Source: Parvularcula lutaonensis (GTDB lineage: Bacteria > Pseudomonadota > Alphaproteobacteria > Caulobacterales > Parvularculaceae). Taken from it: DNA of 64,000 bases. The notes below the pieces were generated by a model that saw only the letters and a list, made by a program, of their open reading frames with translations, was not told where the DNA came from and did no database searches. Location: contig NZ_BMXU01000001.1 in assembly GCF_014651915.1 (NCBI RefSeq), positions 682,001 through 746,000 of the forward strand. Reading direction: 5' to 3'. Of the stretch, positions 17,414-26,313 are shown piece after piece; position 1 is the first letter of the stretch; each line of letters opens with the position of its first letter. A program made the position numbers and the translations under genes.

Positions 17414-18901
17414 TCAAAGCTCCTGATTGAACGCTCCGACGTCCGGTTCGGTCGCAAGGACTTCTTTCAGCTCAGCGAACATCTTGTTGCGCGCTTCTTC
17501 GCTGGAAGGGCTTTCCACCACGACGACCAGCTCGGGCTTGTTCGAGGAAGCCCGGATGAGACCCCAGGTGCCGTCCTCCACAGTGATACGCACACCATTG
17601 ACGGTGTTCACGTCGACCACCTTCTGACCGATCATCTCGGTCTTCTTCGAGAGCTTCTCGACGATGCGGTCGATGACCTCGTATTTCTTCTCGTCGTCGC
17701 AATGGGGCGACATGGTTGGTGACTGGTACGTGGTCGGAAGATCCCGGCGCAGGCTAGACAGCGAGCGGCCCGGATTGCGCTCCAGCATCTTCAGGATCGC
17801 GATCGCCGCGACGAGGCCGTCATCGTACCCGCGCCCATAGGGCTCGCGGAAGAAGAAGTGGCCAGACTTCTCGAAACCGGCAACGGCGCCAAGCTCAGTC
17901 GTCTTGCGCTTGATGTAGCTGTGGCCCGTCTTCCAGTAATGCGTCGTCGCGCCGTTGGCCTTCAGGACCGGGTCGGTCGTGAAGAGACCCGTCGACTTCA
18001 CGTCCACGACGAAGACGGCGTTCTTGATCTGGGCGGAGAGGTCCCGTGCCAGCATGACGCCGATCTTGTCAGCGAAGATCTCCTCGCCCTCGTCATCCAC
18101 CACGCCGCACCGGTCGCCATCGCCGTCGAAGCCGAGCGCGAGGTCCGCCCCGTGTTCCTTCACGGCGGCCTGCATGGCGTGGAGCATCTCCATGTCTTCA
18201 GGGTTCGGATTGTATTTCGGGAAGGTGTGATCGAGTTCGGCATCCATCGGGATGACCTCGACACCGAGCCGCTTGAGGGCCTCAGGGGCATAGGCACCGG
18301 CCGTGCCGTTGCCACAGGCCGCGATGACCTTCAGCGGGCGCTTGATCTCGATGTCCTTGGTCAGGTCGTCGATGTAACGCTCGCGCAGGTCGGTGTGGTA
18401 GACATACTCGCCGCCTTCGCGCGCCACGCTTTCGCCGTTCAGGACGATGTCCTTGAGGCGGCCCATTTCGTCCGGCCCGAAGGTGAGGGGGGCTTCCACG
18501 CCCATCTTCACGCCGGTCCAGCCGTTTTCGTTATGGCTGGCGGTGACCATGGCGACGCACGGCACGTCGAGTTCGAACTGCGCGAAATAGGCGACGGGGG
18601 AGAGGGCGAGGCCGATGTCGTGGACCTTCACCCCTGCGGACATCAGGCCCACGGTCAGGGCTTGCTTGATCTGGGCCGAGTAGCTGCGGAAGTCGTGGCC
18701 GACGACGATCTCCGGACGCTTGCCGAGTTCGTGGATCAGGGTACCGAGTCCCGCGCCAAGGGCCTGGATGCCGAGGGTGTTGATTTCGTCGCCAAAGATC
18801 CAGCGGGCGTCATACTCGCGGAAGCCTGTCGGCTTCACCTTCGGAATGACTTCATAGTCCAGCGTGTTGGCTTTGATATCGGCCTGCGGCTTGGGCAGCA
18901 T
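17414..18901 (-). CDS. Phosphomannomutase/phosphoglucomutase
   Basis: A 495-residue alpha-D-phosphohexomutase that interconverts hexose 1- and 6-phosphates, feeding sugar nucleotides for surface polysaccharide and cell-wall synthesis. The active-site phosphoserine lies in TASHNENGWTG, the Mg-binding loop is DGDGDRCG, the sugar-binding loop is near GFEKSGHFFF, and the C-terminal phosphate-binding region is DGTWGLIRASSNKPEL. This is the bifunctional PMM/PGM (AlgC/ManB) layout; substrate preference cannot be read from the sequence. It is divergent from mrcA with a spacer of about 166 bases. The ATG at 18901 follows GGGAACCTCCT. Confidence 0.92.
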   Translation of the reverse strand: MLPKPQADIKANTLDYEVIPKVKPTGFREYDARWIFGDEINTLGIQALGAGLGTLIHELGKRPEIVVGHDFRSYSAQIKQALTVGLMSAGVKVHDIGLALSPVAYFAQFELDVPCVAMVTASHNENGWTGVKMGVEAPLTFGPDEMGRLKDIVLNGESVAREGGEYVYHTDLRERYIDDLTKDIEIKRPLKVIAACGNGTAGAYAPEALKRLGVEVIPMDAELDHTFPKYNPNPEDMEMLHAMQAAVKEHGADLALGFDGDGDRCGVVDDEGEEIFADKIGVMLARDLSAQIKNAVFVVDVKSTGLFTTDPVLKANGATTHYWKTGHSYIKRKTTELGAVAGFEKSGHFFFREPYGRGYDDGLVAAIAILKMLERNPGRSLSSLRRDLPTTYQSPTMSPHCDDEKKYEVIDRIVEKLSKKTEMIGQKVVDVNTVNGVRITVEDGTWGLIRASSNKPELVVVVESPSSEEARNKMFAELKEVLATEPDVGAFNQEL

Positions 18902-19067
18902 AGGAGGTTCCCCTTCTCGGTCGCTGGCGACACTAGTGAACGGAATCGATGCCGCAAGCCTTACTGTCGCGAAACTTCAGCGATTGTAGGGTTCAGGGAG
19001 GTCGCAGGGCGGACCACCTTGTGGTATCCCCTCTCTCCGTGGGGCTATCGGTGATTCGAAAAGCACG

Positions 19068-21692
19068 ATGAACGAGTACGATAACGACGATCATGCGTAC
19101 CGCTTCGGCGGCGTGGACAGCCCGCTGCGGGACGGCAGAGGCTATGACGACGAGCCGGAGAAGAAGCGCGGCGGCGGGTTCTTCCGCGCACTCTGGCGCG
19201 TTTTCAGCGTCATGTTCATCGCTGGTTTCGTGGTGGCGATCGCAGGCCTCGTCTATGCCTTCATCTATGTGAAGGGGCTGGAGCCCGAGCTCCCCGACTA
19301 TACCAAGCTCGAGAATTACCAGCCCAAGGTGACGACCCGCATCCATGCGGGCGACGGCACTCTCGTGGCCGAGTTCGCGCGGGAGCGGCGTCTTTTCGTC
19401 CCGGCGGAATCGATACCCGACACGGTGAAGCAGGCTTTCATCAGCGCCGAGGACAAGACCTTCTACGAGCATGACGGCATTTATTGGCTCGGCATTCCCC
19501 GCGCCGCGCTCAACAACATCGAGAATATCCGCAACGGCGCGCCCCTCGAAGGTGCCTCGACCATCACCCAGCAGGTGGCCAAGAACTTCCTCCTGACCTC
19601 CGACCAGAAGATCGAGCGGAAGGTGAAGGAAGCGATCATCGCCCGCCGGATGGAAAAGGTCTTCTCGAAGGAGGAGATCCTCGAACTCTATCTCAACGAG
19701 ATCTATCTCGGGAACCGCAGCTACGGCGTCGCTGCGGCGGCGCTCAACTATTTCGGCAAGCCGCTGAGCGAGATCGAACCGCATGAGGCTGCCTATCTCG
19801 CGACCCTCGCCAAGGCGCCTGCGAACTATCATCCGGTCTATAATGAGAGCCGGGCGATCGCCCGTCGCGACTGGATCCTCGGCCAGATGTTCGAGAATGG
19901 CTACCTGACGGCAGAGGAACTTGCGTTCTACCGCGACATGCCCCTCGGCGCACAACTGGCGCCTCCGCTGGGCGCGCGCTCTGCCGCCTTCGAGTATTTC
20001 GCCGAAGAGGTCCGCCGCGACGTGGCCGAGCGCTATGGCACGGACGCCCTTTATGACGGTGGCCTGTCGGTTCGCACGACGATCGACCCCGAGCTGCAGC
20101 TCAAGGCGGAGAAAGCCTTCCGTGAGGGGCTTGCCGAGTACGACATGCGCCATGGCTGGCGGGGCCCGCTCACGACCATCTCCCTGCCCGAAGACTTGGA
20201 CGCGAAGACGACGGTCGAGCGCGAAGGCGACGAGGAGGTGCCCCTCTGGGCGCTCAGCCTGCGCGAAGCCAAGAAGCGTCTGGTCGCTGAACGGAAGTCG
20301 GCCGAAGACCTGGCGCCTTGGAAAATCGCCGTGGTGCTTTCGACCACCGATGCGGTGGCGGAAATCGGCTTCCGCGACGGCTCGGTCGGCTCGATCACCC
20401 TTCCCAATCTCAGCTGGGCGCGCCAGTTCATCTCGATCAACGAACTCGGCCCCGAAGTGGAAAGCGTCACCCAGGTCCTGACGCCGGGTGACGTGATCCT
20501 CGTCGAGCCGGTCGAGGGCGACAATTCCTATGCCCTGCGCCAGATCCCGGCGGCCAATGGCGGGATGCTCGCCATGGACCCGCACACCGGCCGTATCAAG
20601 GCGATGGTGGGCGGCTTCAGCTTCGGCCTTTCGGAGTTCAACCGCTCGACCCAGGCGTGGCGCCAACCAGGCTCGACCTTCAAGCCGTTCATCTATGCCG
20701 CAGCGCTCGATAATGGCTACACGCCGAGTTCGATCGTGCTTGACGCGCCCTTCGTGGCGCCGGGGCTGGACGGCACCTGGTACAAGCCGGGCAACTACGT
20801 CGCGGATCGCTTCTACGGCGACTCGACCCTTCGCCTCGGGATCGAGAAATCGCGGAACACAATGACGGCCCGTCTCGCCCAGGATCTCGGCATCGGCACC
20901 ATCATCGAATATGCGGAGCGCATGGGCGTTTCTGATCGCCTGCCGCGGAACCTGTCCATTTCGCTCGGCGCGGGCGAGACAACGTTGATGCGCCTGACTG
21001 CTGCTTACGCCCAGTTCGTGAATGGCGGGAAAAAGATCGAGCCCACAATCATCGACCGGGTTCAGGACCGGCACGGCGATACGATCTTCGCCAGTGACGA
21101 CCGGCCATGCTTCGGCTGCAATGTCGATGTCTGGGAGAACCAGGAAGAACCGCCCATCGTCGATGACCGCGAGCAGGTGATCGATCCGCGTACGGCGTTC
21201 CAGATGGTCTCGATCATGGAAGGCGTGATCGAGCGGGGGACGGGGACGAAGATCCGCGAGATGTTCCTTGACGAGCCGCTCCCGCCGCTGGCTGGCAAGA
21301 CCGGCACCACCAACGATTATCGGGACGCGTGGTTCGTCGGTTTCTCGCCGGACCTTGCTGTCGGTGTGTTCGTCGGCTTCGACATGCCCCAGAGCCTCGG
21401 CAATGGCGAAGGCGGCGGCAACGTGGCCGCGCCGATCTTCGGCAAGTTCATGAAGGACGCCCTTGTCCCCGAGGAGGTTGTCCCGTTCCGGGCGCCGTCG
21501 GGCATCCGTCTCGTCCGGGTCAATGCCCGCACCGGCAAGCCCGCCAATGCCAACGAGCCGAACGTCATCCTCGAAGCCTTCAAGGCCGAGGACGACATCT
21601 ATGGCCGGAGCCGGCGTTTTACCGGTGACGGCAACATCAACGCGCCTACGGGCGACGAAGACATCGATGGCGATCTCGGCGTGATCTACTGA
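19068..21692 (+). CDS. mrcA: Penicillin-binding protein 1A (bifunctional PBP)
   Basis: An 874-residue peptidoglycan synthase with glycosyltransferase and transpeptidase activities. An acidic cytoplasmic N-terminus comes first, then a transmembrane helix at about residues 44-68. The GT51 domain carries EDKTFYEHDG with catalytic Glu128, GASTITQQVAKN and KVKEAIIARRMEKVFSKEEILELYLNEIYLG. An OB-like insertion follows, then the transpeptidase domain with GSTFKP (active-site Ser and Lys), SRN and KTGTTNDYRDAW. It is the main elongation-type class A PBP. In many relatives prfB comes right after mrcA; here four features lie between. Confidence 0.96.
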   Translation: MNEYDNDDHAYRFGGVDSPLRDGRGYDDEPEKKRGGGFFRALWRVFSVMFIAGFVVAIAGLVYAFIYVKGLEPELPDYTKLENYQPKVTTRIHAGDGTLVAEFARERRLFVPAESIPDTVKQAFISAEDKTFYEHDGIYWLGIPRAALNNIENIRNGAPLEGASTITQQVAKNFLLTSDQKIERKVKEAIIARRMEKVFSKEEILELYLNEIYLGNRSYGVAAAALNYFGKPLSEIEPHEAAYLATLAKAPANYHPVYNESRAIARRDWILGQMFENGYLTAEELAFYRDMPLGAQLAPPLGARSAAFEYFAEEVRRDVAERYGTDALYDGGLSVRTTIDPELQLKAEKAFREGLAEYDMRHGWRGPLTTISLPEDLDAKTTVEREGDEEVPLWALSLREAKKRLVAERKSAEDLAPWKIAVVLSTTDAVAEIGFRDGSVGSITLPNLSWARQFISINELGPEVESVTQVLTPGDVILVEPVEGDNSYALRQIPAANGGMLAMDPHTGRIKAMVGGFSFGLSEFNRSTQAWRQPGSTFKPFIYAAALDNGYTPSSIVLDAPFVAPGLDGTWYKPGNYVADRFYGDSTLRLGIEKSRNTMTARLAQDLGIGTIIEYAERMGVSDRLPRNLSISLGAGETTLMRLTAAYAQFVNGGKKIEPTIIDRVQDRHGDTIFASDDRPCFGCNVDVWENQEEPPIVDDREQVIDPRTAFQMVSIMEGVIERGTGTKIREMFLDEPLPPLAGKTGTTNDYRDAWFVGFSPDLAVGVFVGFDMPQSLGNGEGGGNVAAPIFGKFMKDALVPEEVVPFRAPSGIRLVRVNARTGKPANANEPNVILEAFKAEDDIYGRSRRFTGDGNINAPTGDEDIDGDLGVIY

Positions 21693-21779
21693 ACAAGCGG
21701 CGGGCCGCTTCGCGTTCCGCCCGGCTTGTGCTTTCCTTCGCTGGGCTGCGCGCCAGACGCAGCATCATGCGGAGGACCC

Positions 21780-23531
21780 ATGTGCAAACCGATCGCAGCA
21801 GCCTTGAGCGCCATGGCGCTCTTCGGGGCGGCCATGTCCGCGGATGAGCTTGGGGCCGGGGGCAGGCCGGTAGGCGAAATTTGGTCGCGAAGCCCCGTCT
21901 ACGCCCAGAACGGCATCGCTGCGACGGCTCATCCGCTCGCCAGCCAGGTTGCAATCGATATCCTCAAGGAGGGCGGCAGCGCCGTGGATGCGGCCATCGC
22001 GGCCAACGCTGCGCTCGGGCTTATGGAGCCCACGGGCAACGGCATCGGCGGCGACCTCTTCGCCATCATTTGGGACCCGGAGACAGAAAAGCTCTACGGC
22101 TACAACGGCTCGGGCCGCTCGCCCAAGGGGCTTAGCTATGACACGCTGATCGAGAAGCTGGACGGCGCGGACAGCCTTCCGCCCTTTGGTGCGTTGCCGG
22201 TCAGCGTGCCGGGTGCCGTGGACGGATGGTTCGCCATGCATGGCCGCTTTGGAAAGCTTCCCATGCGGGAAAACCTCGCTCCAGCAATCGCGTATGCGGA
22301 GGATGGCTTCCCCGTCAGTCCCGTGATCGCGACCTATTTCTCCATGAACTATGCCCGGTTCACCGAAGAGGGCCTGCGCGAACAGATCGAAGAGTTCGCC
22401 AATGCCGAGGCGACCTACTTTTCCGATGGCCCGCCTGAAGCCGGTGAGATTTTCCGCAACCCGGACCTCGCCAAGACCTACCGCACCCTTGCTAGGAAAG
22501 GTCGCAGGGCCTTCTACGAAGGCGAACTGGCTCGCACGATGTCAGACTACATGGAGCGCATCGGCGGGTATCTCCGCTACGAAGACTTCGCCGCGCATGA
22601 GGGCGAATGGGTCGAGCCTGCCTGCGTCAGCTATCAGGGGGCGGAGCTTTGCGAGCTTCCGCCTAACGGCCAGGGTTTCGCCGCGCTCCAGATGCTCAAC
22701 ATCCTGAAGAATGCCGACCTCGCCTCCATGGACAGGGCAGGGCCGGAGATCTTCCATACCATGGTAGAGGCCAAGCGCCTCGCCTTCGAGGACCTCGCCC
22801 GCTACTACGCCGATCCGGACACGTCGGAGTTCCCGATGGAACTGCTTTCCGAGGAGTACGGACAAGAGCGCTTCGCCCTCATCGACCCCGAAAAACCGCT
22901 GGGGAATCCCGGACCGGGCGGGCCTTGGGACAGCGATGGCGACACGACCTACCTGACCGTCGCCGACAAGGACGGCATGATGGTCTCCCTGATCCAGTCG
23001 AATTATCGCGGCATGGGGTCGGGCCTCGTGCCCGACGGGCTTGGCTTCATGTTCCAGGACAGGGGCCAGCTCTTCAGCCTCGATCCGAACCACCCGAACG
23101 TCTACGCCCCCGGCAAGCGGCCCTTCCACACGATCATTCCCGCCTTCGCGATGAAGGACGGCCAGCCCTGGATCAGCTTCGGCCTCATGGGCGGCGCGAT
23201 GCAGCCCCAGGGCCATGTGCAGGTGATGGTGAACATCCTCGATTTCGGCATGAACCTGCAGGAGGCCGGCGACGCCGCACGCTTCAACCATTCGGGGGGC
23301 AGGGCACCAACCGGCAATCTTGACGATCAGCCTGCGGATACCGGCCGCCTGAGCGTTGAACCCGGCGTGCCGATGGCCACGGTAAAAGCCCTGCGCGCCA
23401 TGGGCCATAATGTCGAGGTCATCGACAATGGCATCATCTTCGGCGGCTACCAGGCCATCATGCGCCAGGACAACGGCGTCTATGTCGGCGCGACCGAGAT
23501 GCGGAAAGACGGGACGGTAGCGGGGTACTAG
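21780..23531 (+). CDS. ggt: Gamma-glutamyltranspeptidase family protein
   Basis: A 583-residue Ntn hydrolase made as a precursor that cuts itself into large and small subunits. A probable signal peptide (MCKPIAAALSAMALFGAAMSA) directs it to the periplasm. Large-subunit landmarks include ATAHPLASQVAIDILKEGGSAVDAAIAAN and GNGIGGDLFAI. The autoprocessing nucleophile is a Thr at about residue 389 in DTTYLTVADKDG; the usual next residue, His (TTH), is Tyr here, as in some GGT-like acylases. ATG 21780 has GGAGG six bases ahead. It may cleave glutathione or another gamma-glutamyl compound; the substrate is uncertain. Confidence 0.88.
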   Translation: MCKPIAAALSAMALFGAAMSADELGAGGRPVGEIWSRSPVYAQNGIAATAHPLASQVAIDILKEGGSAVDAAIAANAALGLMEPTGNGIGGDLFAIIWDPETEKLYGYNGSGRSPKGLSYDTLIEKLDGADSLPPFGALPVSVPGAVDGWFAMHGRFGKLPMRENLAPAIAYAEDGFPVSPVIATYFSMNYARFTEEGLREQIEEFANAEATYFSDGPPEAGEIFRNPDLAKTYRTLARKGRRAFYEGELARTMSDYMERIGGYLRYEDFAAHEGEWVEPACVSYQGAELCELPPNGQGFAALQMLNILKNADLASMDRAGPEIFHTMVEAKRLAFEDLARYYADPDTSEFPMELLSEEYGQERFALIDPEKPLGNPGPGGPWDSDGDTTYLTVADKDGMMVSLIQSNYRGMGSGLVPDGLGFMFQDRGQLFSLDPNHPNVYAPGKRPFHTIIPAFAMKDGQPWISFGLMGGAMQPQGHVQVMVNILDFGMNLQEAGDAARFNHSGGRAPTGNLDDQPADTGRLSVEPGVPMATVKALRAMGHNVEVIDNGIIFGGYQAIMRQDNGVYVGATEMRKDGTVAGY

Positions 23532-23612
23532 GGTGTAATCCGGCCCTCTCTTGCTGCAGCGCACAATCTGGGATAGGGGCAGCTCCAGCAACACAATTCC
23601 CCGAAGGCTCCG

Positions 23613-25238
23613 ATGACCTCGAACACCGCCGCGACCATGTTCGCGGACGGCTTCAGCGCCGTTCGCACCTACGCCAAGACCACCGCCGAAGACCTCGGCA
23701 AGCTGACCCCCGGCATCCTCAAAACGGAAGTGCTGGCCGGCCTGACCGTGGCGCTGGCGCTGGTGCCGGAGGCTGTGGCGTTCGCGTTCGTGGCAGGGGT
23801 GAACCCGCTGGTCGGGCTCTACGCGGCGTTCATCGTCGGATTGGTCACGGCCTGCATCGGTGGCCGTCCGGGCATGATCTCTGGCGCGACGGGGGCGCTG
23901 GCCGTGGTCATGGTCGAGCTCGTGAGCTCCCACGGCGTCGAGTACCTGTTCGCCACCGTGGTCCTGATGGGCATCCTGCAGCTGATCGCCGGGGCTCTCC
24001 GCTGGGGCAAGTTCATCCGCATGGTGCCTTACCCGGTTATGCTGGGCTTTGTGAACGGCCTCGCCATCGTCATTGGCCTGGCGCAGCTCGAGCAGTTCAA
24101 GATCCCGACCGCCGATGGCGGGCATGAGTGGATGACAGGCTCGCAGCTTGTCATCACCCTCGGCCTCGTGGCGCTCACCATGCTGATCATCTGGGGGCTG
24201 CCGAAGATAACCAAGGCCATCCCTGCGCCCCTCGCGGGCATCGGCATCGTTGCGGCGATCGTCATCGGCTTCGGCATCGACGTGCCGCGGGTGGGCGACA
24301 TGGCTTCGATCGAAGGCGGCTTGCCGCCGTTCCACATTCCCGAGGTCCCGTTCAACCTCGAGACCCTCCGTATCATCCTTCCCTATGCAGTCATTCTCGC
24401 GGCCATCGGCCTGATCGAGAGCCTGCTCACCCTGAACCTCGTCGGCGAGATCAAGGGCGAGAAGGGCGGCGCTTCGCAGGAATGTGCGGCGCAAGGCGTG
24501 GCGAACGTCATCACCGGCTTCTTCGGCGGCATGGGTGGTTGTGCCATGATCGGCCAGTCGATGATCAACGTGAAGTCGGGCGGCCTGCGCCGGATCTCCG
24601 GCATCGCGGCGGCGCTGTTCCTCCTCAGCTTCATCCTCTTCGCGTCCGGGCCGATCGAGCAGATCCCGCTCGCCGCGCTGGTCGGCGTGATGTTCATGGT
24701 GGTGCTCGGCACCTTTGCCTGGAAATCGCTGCAGATCCTCGCCCGCGTGCCGAAGTCCGATGCGCTGGTCATCATCATCGTCACGGTGGTCACCGTCATG
24801 GAGGATCTCGCCGTCGCGGTGCTTGTCGGGGTCATCGTCTCGGCACTGGTCTTCGCCTGGAAGCAGGCAACCAAGATGCACATCGCTGCCATCGAGGAAG
24901 ACGAGGATGGCAAGCTCTACCGCGTCGAAGGCCCGCTCTTCTTCGGCTCGGTCGAAAGTTTCATGGACCTCTTTGATCCCAAGGGCGATCCGGACAAGGT
25001 GATCATCGACTTCGGCAGCGCCCGCGTCGCGGACCATTCGGGCCTCGCCGCCATCGACGCGCTGGCCCAGAAATACGCAACGGAGGGCAAGGACCTGCGC
25101 CTGCGCCACCTGTCACCGGACTGCCAGCGCCTTCTCACCACGGCGGGCCAGCTGATCGAGCCTGCGGAAGACGACCCGCAATACGGCGTCGCCACAGATT
25201 ACGGCGTCAGGATCGGCCGGACGGATACGGGGCACTGA
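23613..25238 (+). CDS. SulP/SLC26 family anion transporter with STAS domain
   Basis: A 541-residue inner-membrane transporter. The transmembrane part begins at about residue 35 with LTPGILKTEVLAGLTVALALVPEAVAFAFVAGVNPLVGLYAAF, the SulP signature region, followed by about 12 membrane segments to residue 420. A C-terminal cytoplasmic STAS domain (about 430-530) includes VEGPLFFGSVESF and VIIDFGSARVADHSGLAAID. Family members carry sulfate, bicarbonate, C4-dicarboxylates or other anions; the substrate cannot be read here. It follows ggt by about 80 bases on the same strand. Confidence 0.92.
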   Translation: MTSNTAATMFADGFSAVRTYAKTTAEDLGKLTPGILKTEVLAGLTVALALVPEAVAFAFVAGVNPLVGLYAAFIVGLVTACIGGRPGMISGATGALAVVMVELVSSHGVEYLFATVVLMGILQLIAGALRWGKFIRMVPYPVMLGFVNGLAIVIGLAQLEQFKIPTADGGHEWMTGSQLVITLGLVALTMLIIWGLPKITKAIPAPLAGIGIVAAIVIGFGIDVPRVGDMASIEGGLPPFHIPEVPFNLETLRIILPYAVILAAIGLIESLLTLNLVGEIKGEKGGASQECAAQGVANVITGFFGGMGGCAMIGQSMINVKSGGLRRISGIAAALFLLSFILFASGPIEQIPLAALVGVMFMVVLGTFAWKSLQILARVPKSDALVIIIVTVVTVMEDLAVAVLVGVIVSALVFAWKQATKMHIAAIEEDEDGKLYRVEGPLFFGSVESFMDLFDPKGDPDKVIIDFGSARVADHSGLAAIDALAQKYATEGKDLRLRHLSPDCQRLLTTAGQLIEPAEDDPQYGVATDYGVRIGRTDTGH

Positions 25239-25304
25239 GGCGGCAGCTCCTTCGGTGCATCGGTCGTTTCCCTTCGCCATGCGGAGCGTGTAGCTTGGCG
25301 CGCG

Positions 25305-26015
25305 ATGCTGATACTCTTGCTGCTGCAGGCAACGGCCCAGGGCGTTGCAGAGCGTGATCTTTTTGATCTGACCGAAGCGCTCGCCGGTTCATGGAACAAC
25401 ACCGAAGCGGTCTACTTCGCCGGTGAACTGGGCGATGAACCACCGCCGCACATGTCTCTCCATGTCCATGCCGATAACGATGGCACGATCAACCTCTCCA
25501 ACGGGCAACGCTGGACCCTCGTGGCCAGGGATGGAGGTCTGCAGGCCGAAGCCCGGCAAGGTCTTCACCAATGCAGTTTCCGCGTGGACCGGACAGGCGA
25601 TGTTTTCTTCCTCGCGCCGCTTGAGAGCGGGTGCCCGATGTTCGCTACCGAGAACCCGACGATCATGGTGACGGCAAGGGAAATGGCCTGGCCCGGCGTC
25701 GGTACCCTTTACCCCGCAGACATCTACTCCTGCTGGGTCAGCCGTCAGCGACCGGATGGGAGCTGGACCTTCGACGCAGATATCGAACTTTCCGAAGGCA
25801 CCTACCACCAGATGGATGCAATTCCGGGGCTTCCGCCCGTCGGCATCAAGCTACGCCATGTGCGCTGGCCCTATGGCCGAAATCGCGACAGCCAGGTCCT
25901 CTATATCCACGAAACGGAGGACGAGCCCGCGGTGAGCTATGTCTGGGGTGAGCCCGATGCGCCGCGCCTGGCGGTAAACCTGCGATGGGTGCAAGTCAGT
26001 TGTACCCGGAACTGA
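25305..26015 (+). CDS. Exported protein, possibly CpcT/CpeT-like
   Basis: Encodes 236 residues with a short hydrophobic leader (MLILLLLQATAQG). The early motif LTEALAGSWNNTEAVYFA recalls the start of CpcT/CpeT-fold proteins. The rest is beta-rich with paired Cys (HQCSF, SGCPMF, YSCWV, VSCTRN), which suggests a disulfide-bonded periplasmic protein. The CpcT-like call is tentative: I see only the N-terminal resemblance and overall beta character, and function outside phycobiliprotein organisms is unknown. Confidence 0.6.
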   Translation: MLILLLLQATAQGVAERDLFDLTEALAGSWNNTEAVYFAGELGDEPPPHMSLHVHADNDGTINLSNGQRWTLVARDGGLQAEARQGLHQCSFRVDRTGDVFFLAPLESGCPMFATENPTIMVTAREMAWPGVGTLYPADIYSCWVSRQRPDGSWTFDADIELSEGTYHQMDAIPGLPPVGIKLRHVRWPYGRNRDSQVLYIHETEDEPAVSYVWGEPDAPRLAVNLRWVQVSCTRN

Positions 26016-26313
26016 GTTGCTAGAAGAAGTAGGCTTTCCTTTCGGCCGTGAAGCCGAACTATCGAACCCATCGACTTCCGTATCGGGAATAACTGCCTCG
26101 CTCCGGAGCAGTCTCTCCGCTGAGCCAACGACGATTGGGGTTGAAGCCCTTGCACTTCCATGGCGCCTCACTTGTGTTTCGAAGTGAGGTAGGGACTTCC
26201 AGTCCTTCCATCCCTAGGTTTTGGATCGATCCGATGGTGCAGTTCCGCCCAAGGCAGTTGCTCAATAAAGGTCAGCGCTCTAGACGGTGCGGCCAAGCCT
26301 TACGGACCTCACC
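26016..26313. other. Hairpin-rich, AT-richer spacer before prfB
   Basis: 298 bases without a convincing gene and with base composition lower in GC than either neighbour. Three compact hairpins: TTCGGC/GCCGAA (26041-26058), CCTCACTT/AAGTGAGG with an 8-base loop (26166-26189), and AGGGA/TCCCT enclosing GGACT-TCC-AGTCC (26191-26215). A weaker ACTGC/GCAGT pair lies near 26092. This could be a small RNA gene, a prfB leader or the debris of an old insertion. No known RNA family is recognised. Confidence 0.4.

Noticed and set aside
18993-21074. A 693-codon open frame antisense to mrcA
   Set aside because: mrcA motifs are complete on the plus strand, and the antisense frame lacks any recognisable domain.
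22542-25109. An 855-codon open frame antisense to ggt and the SulP gene
   Set aside because: It mirrors two well-supported genes. Its composition (Asp, His, Arg-rich without domains) is typical of antisense frames in GC-rich DNA.
26059-26265. Short minus frame beginning MSNCLGRN, containing GMEGLEVPTS, suspected as the antisense of a tRNA
   Set aside because: The tRNA T-loop sequence GTTCGAATCC is absent on either strand, and no acceptor or anticodon arms can be drawn.
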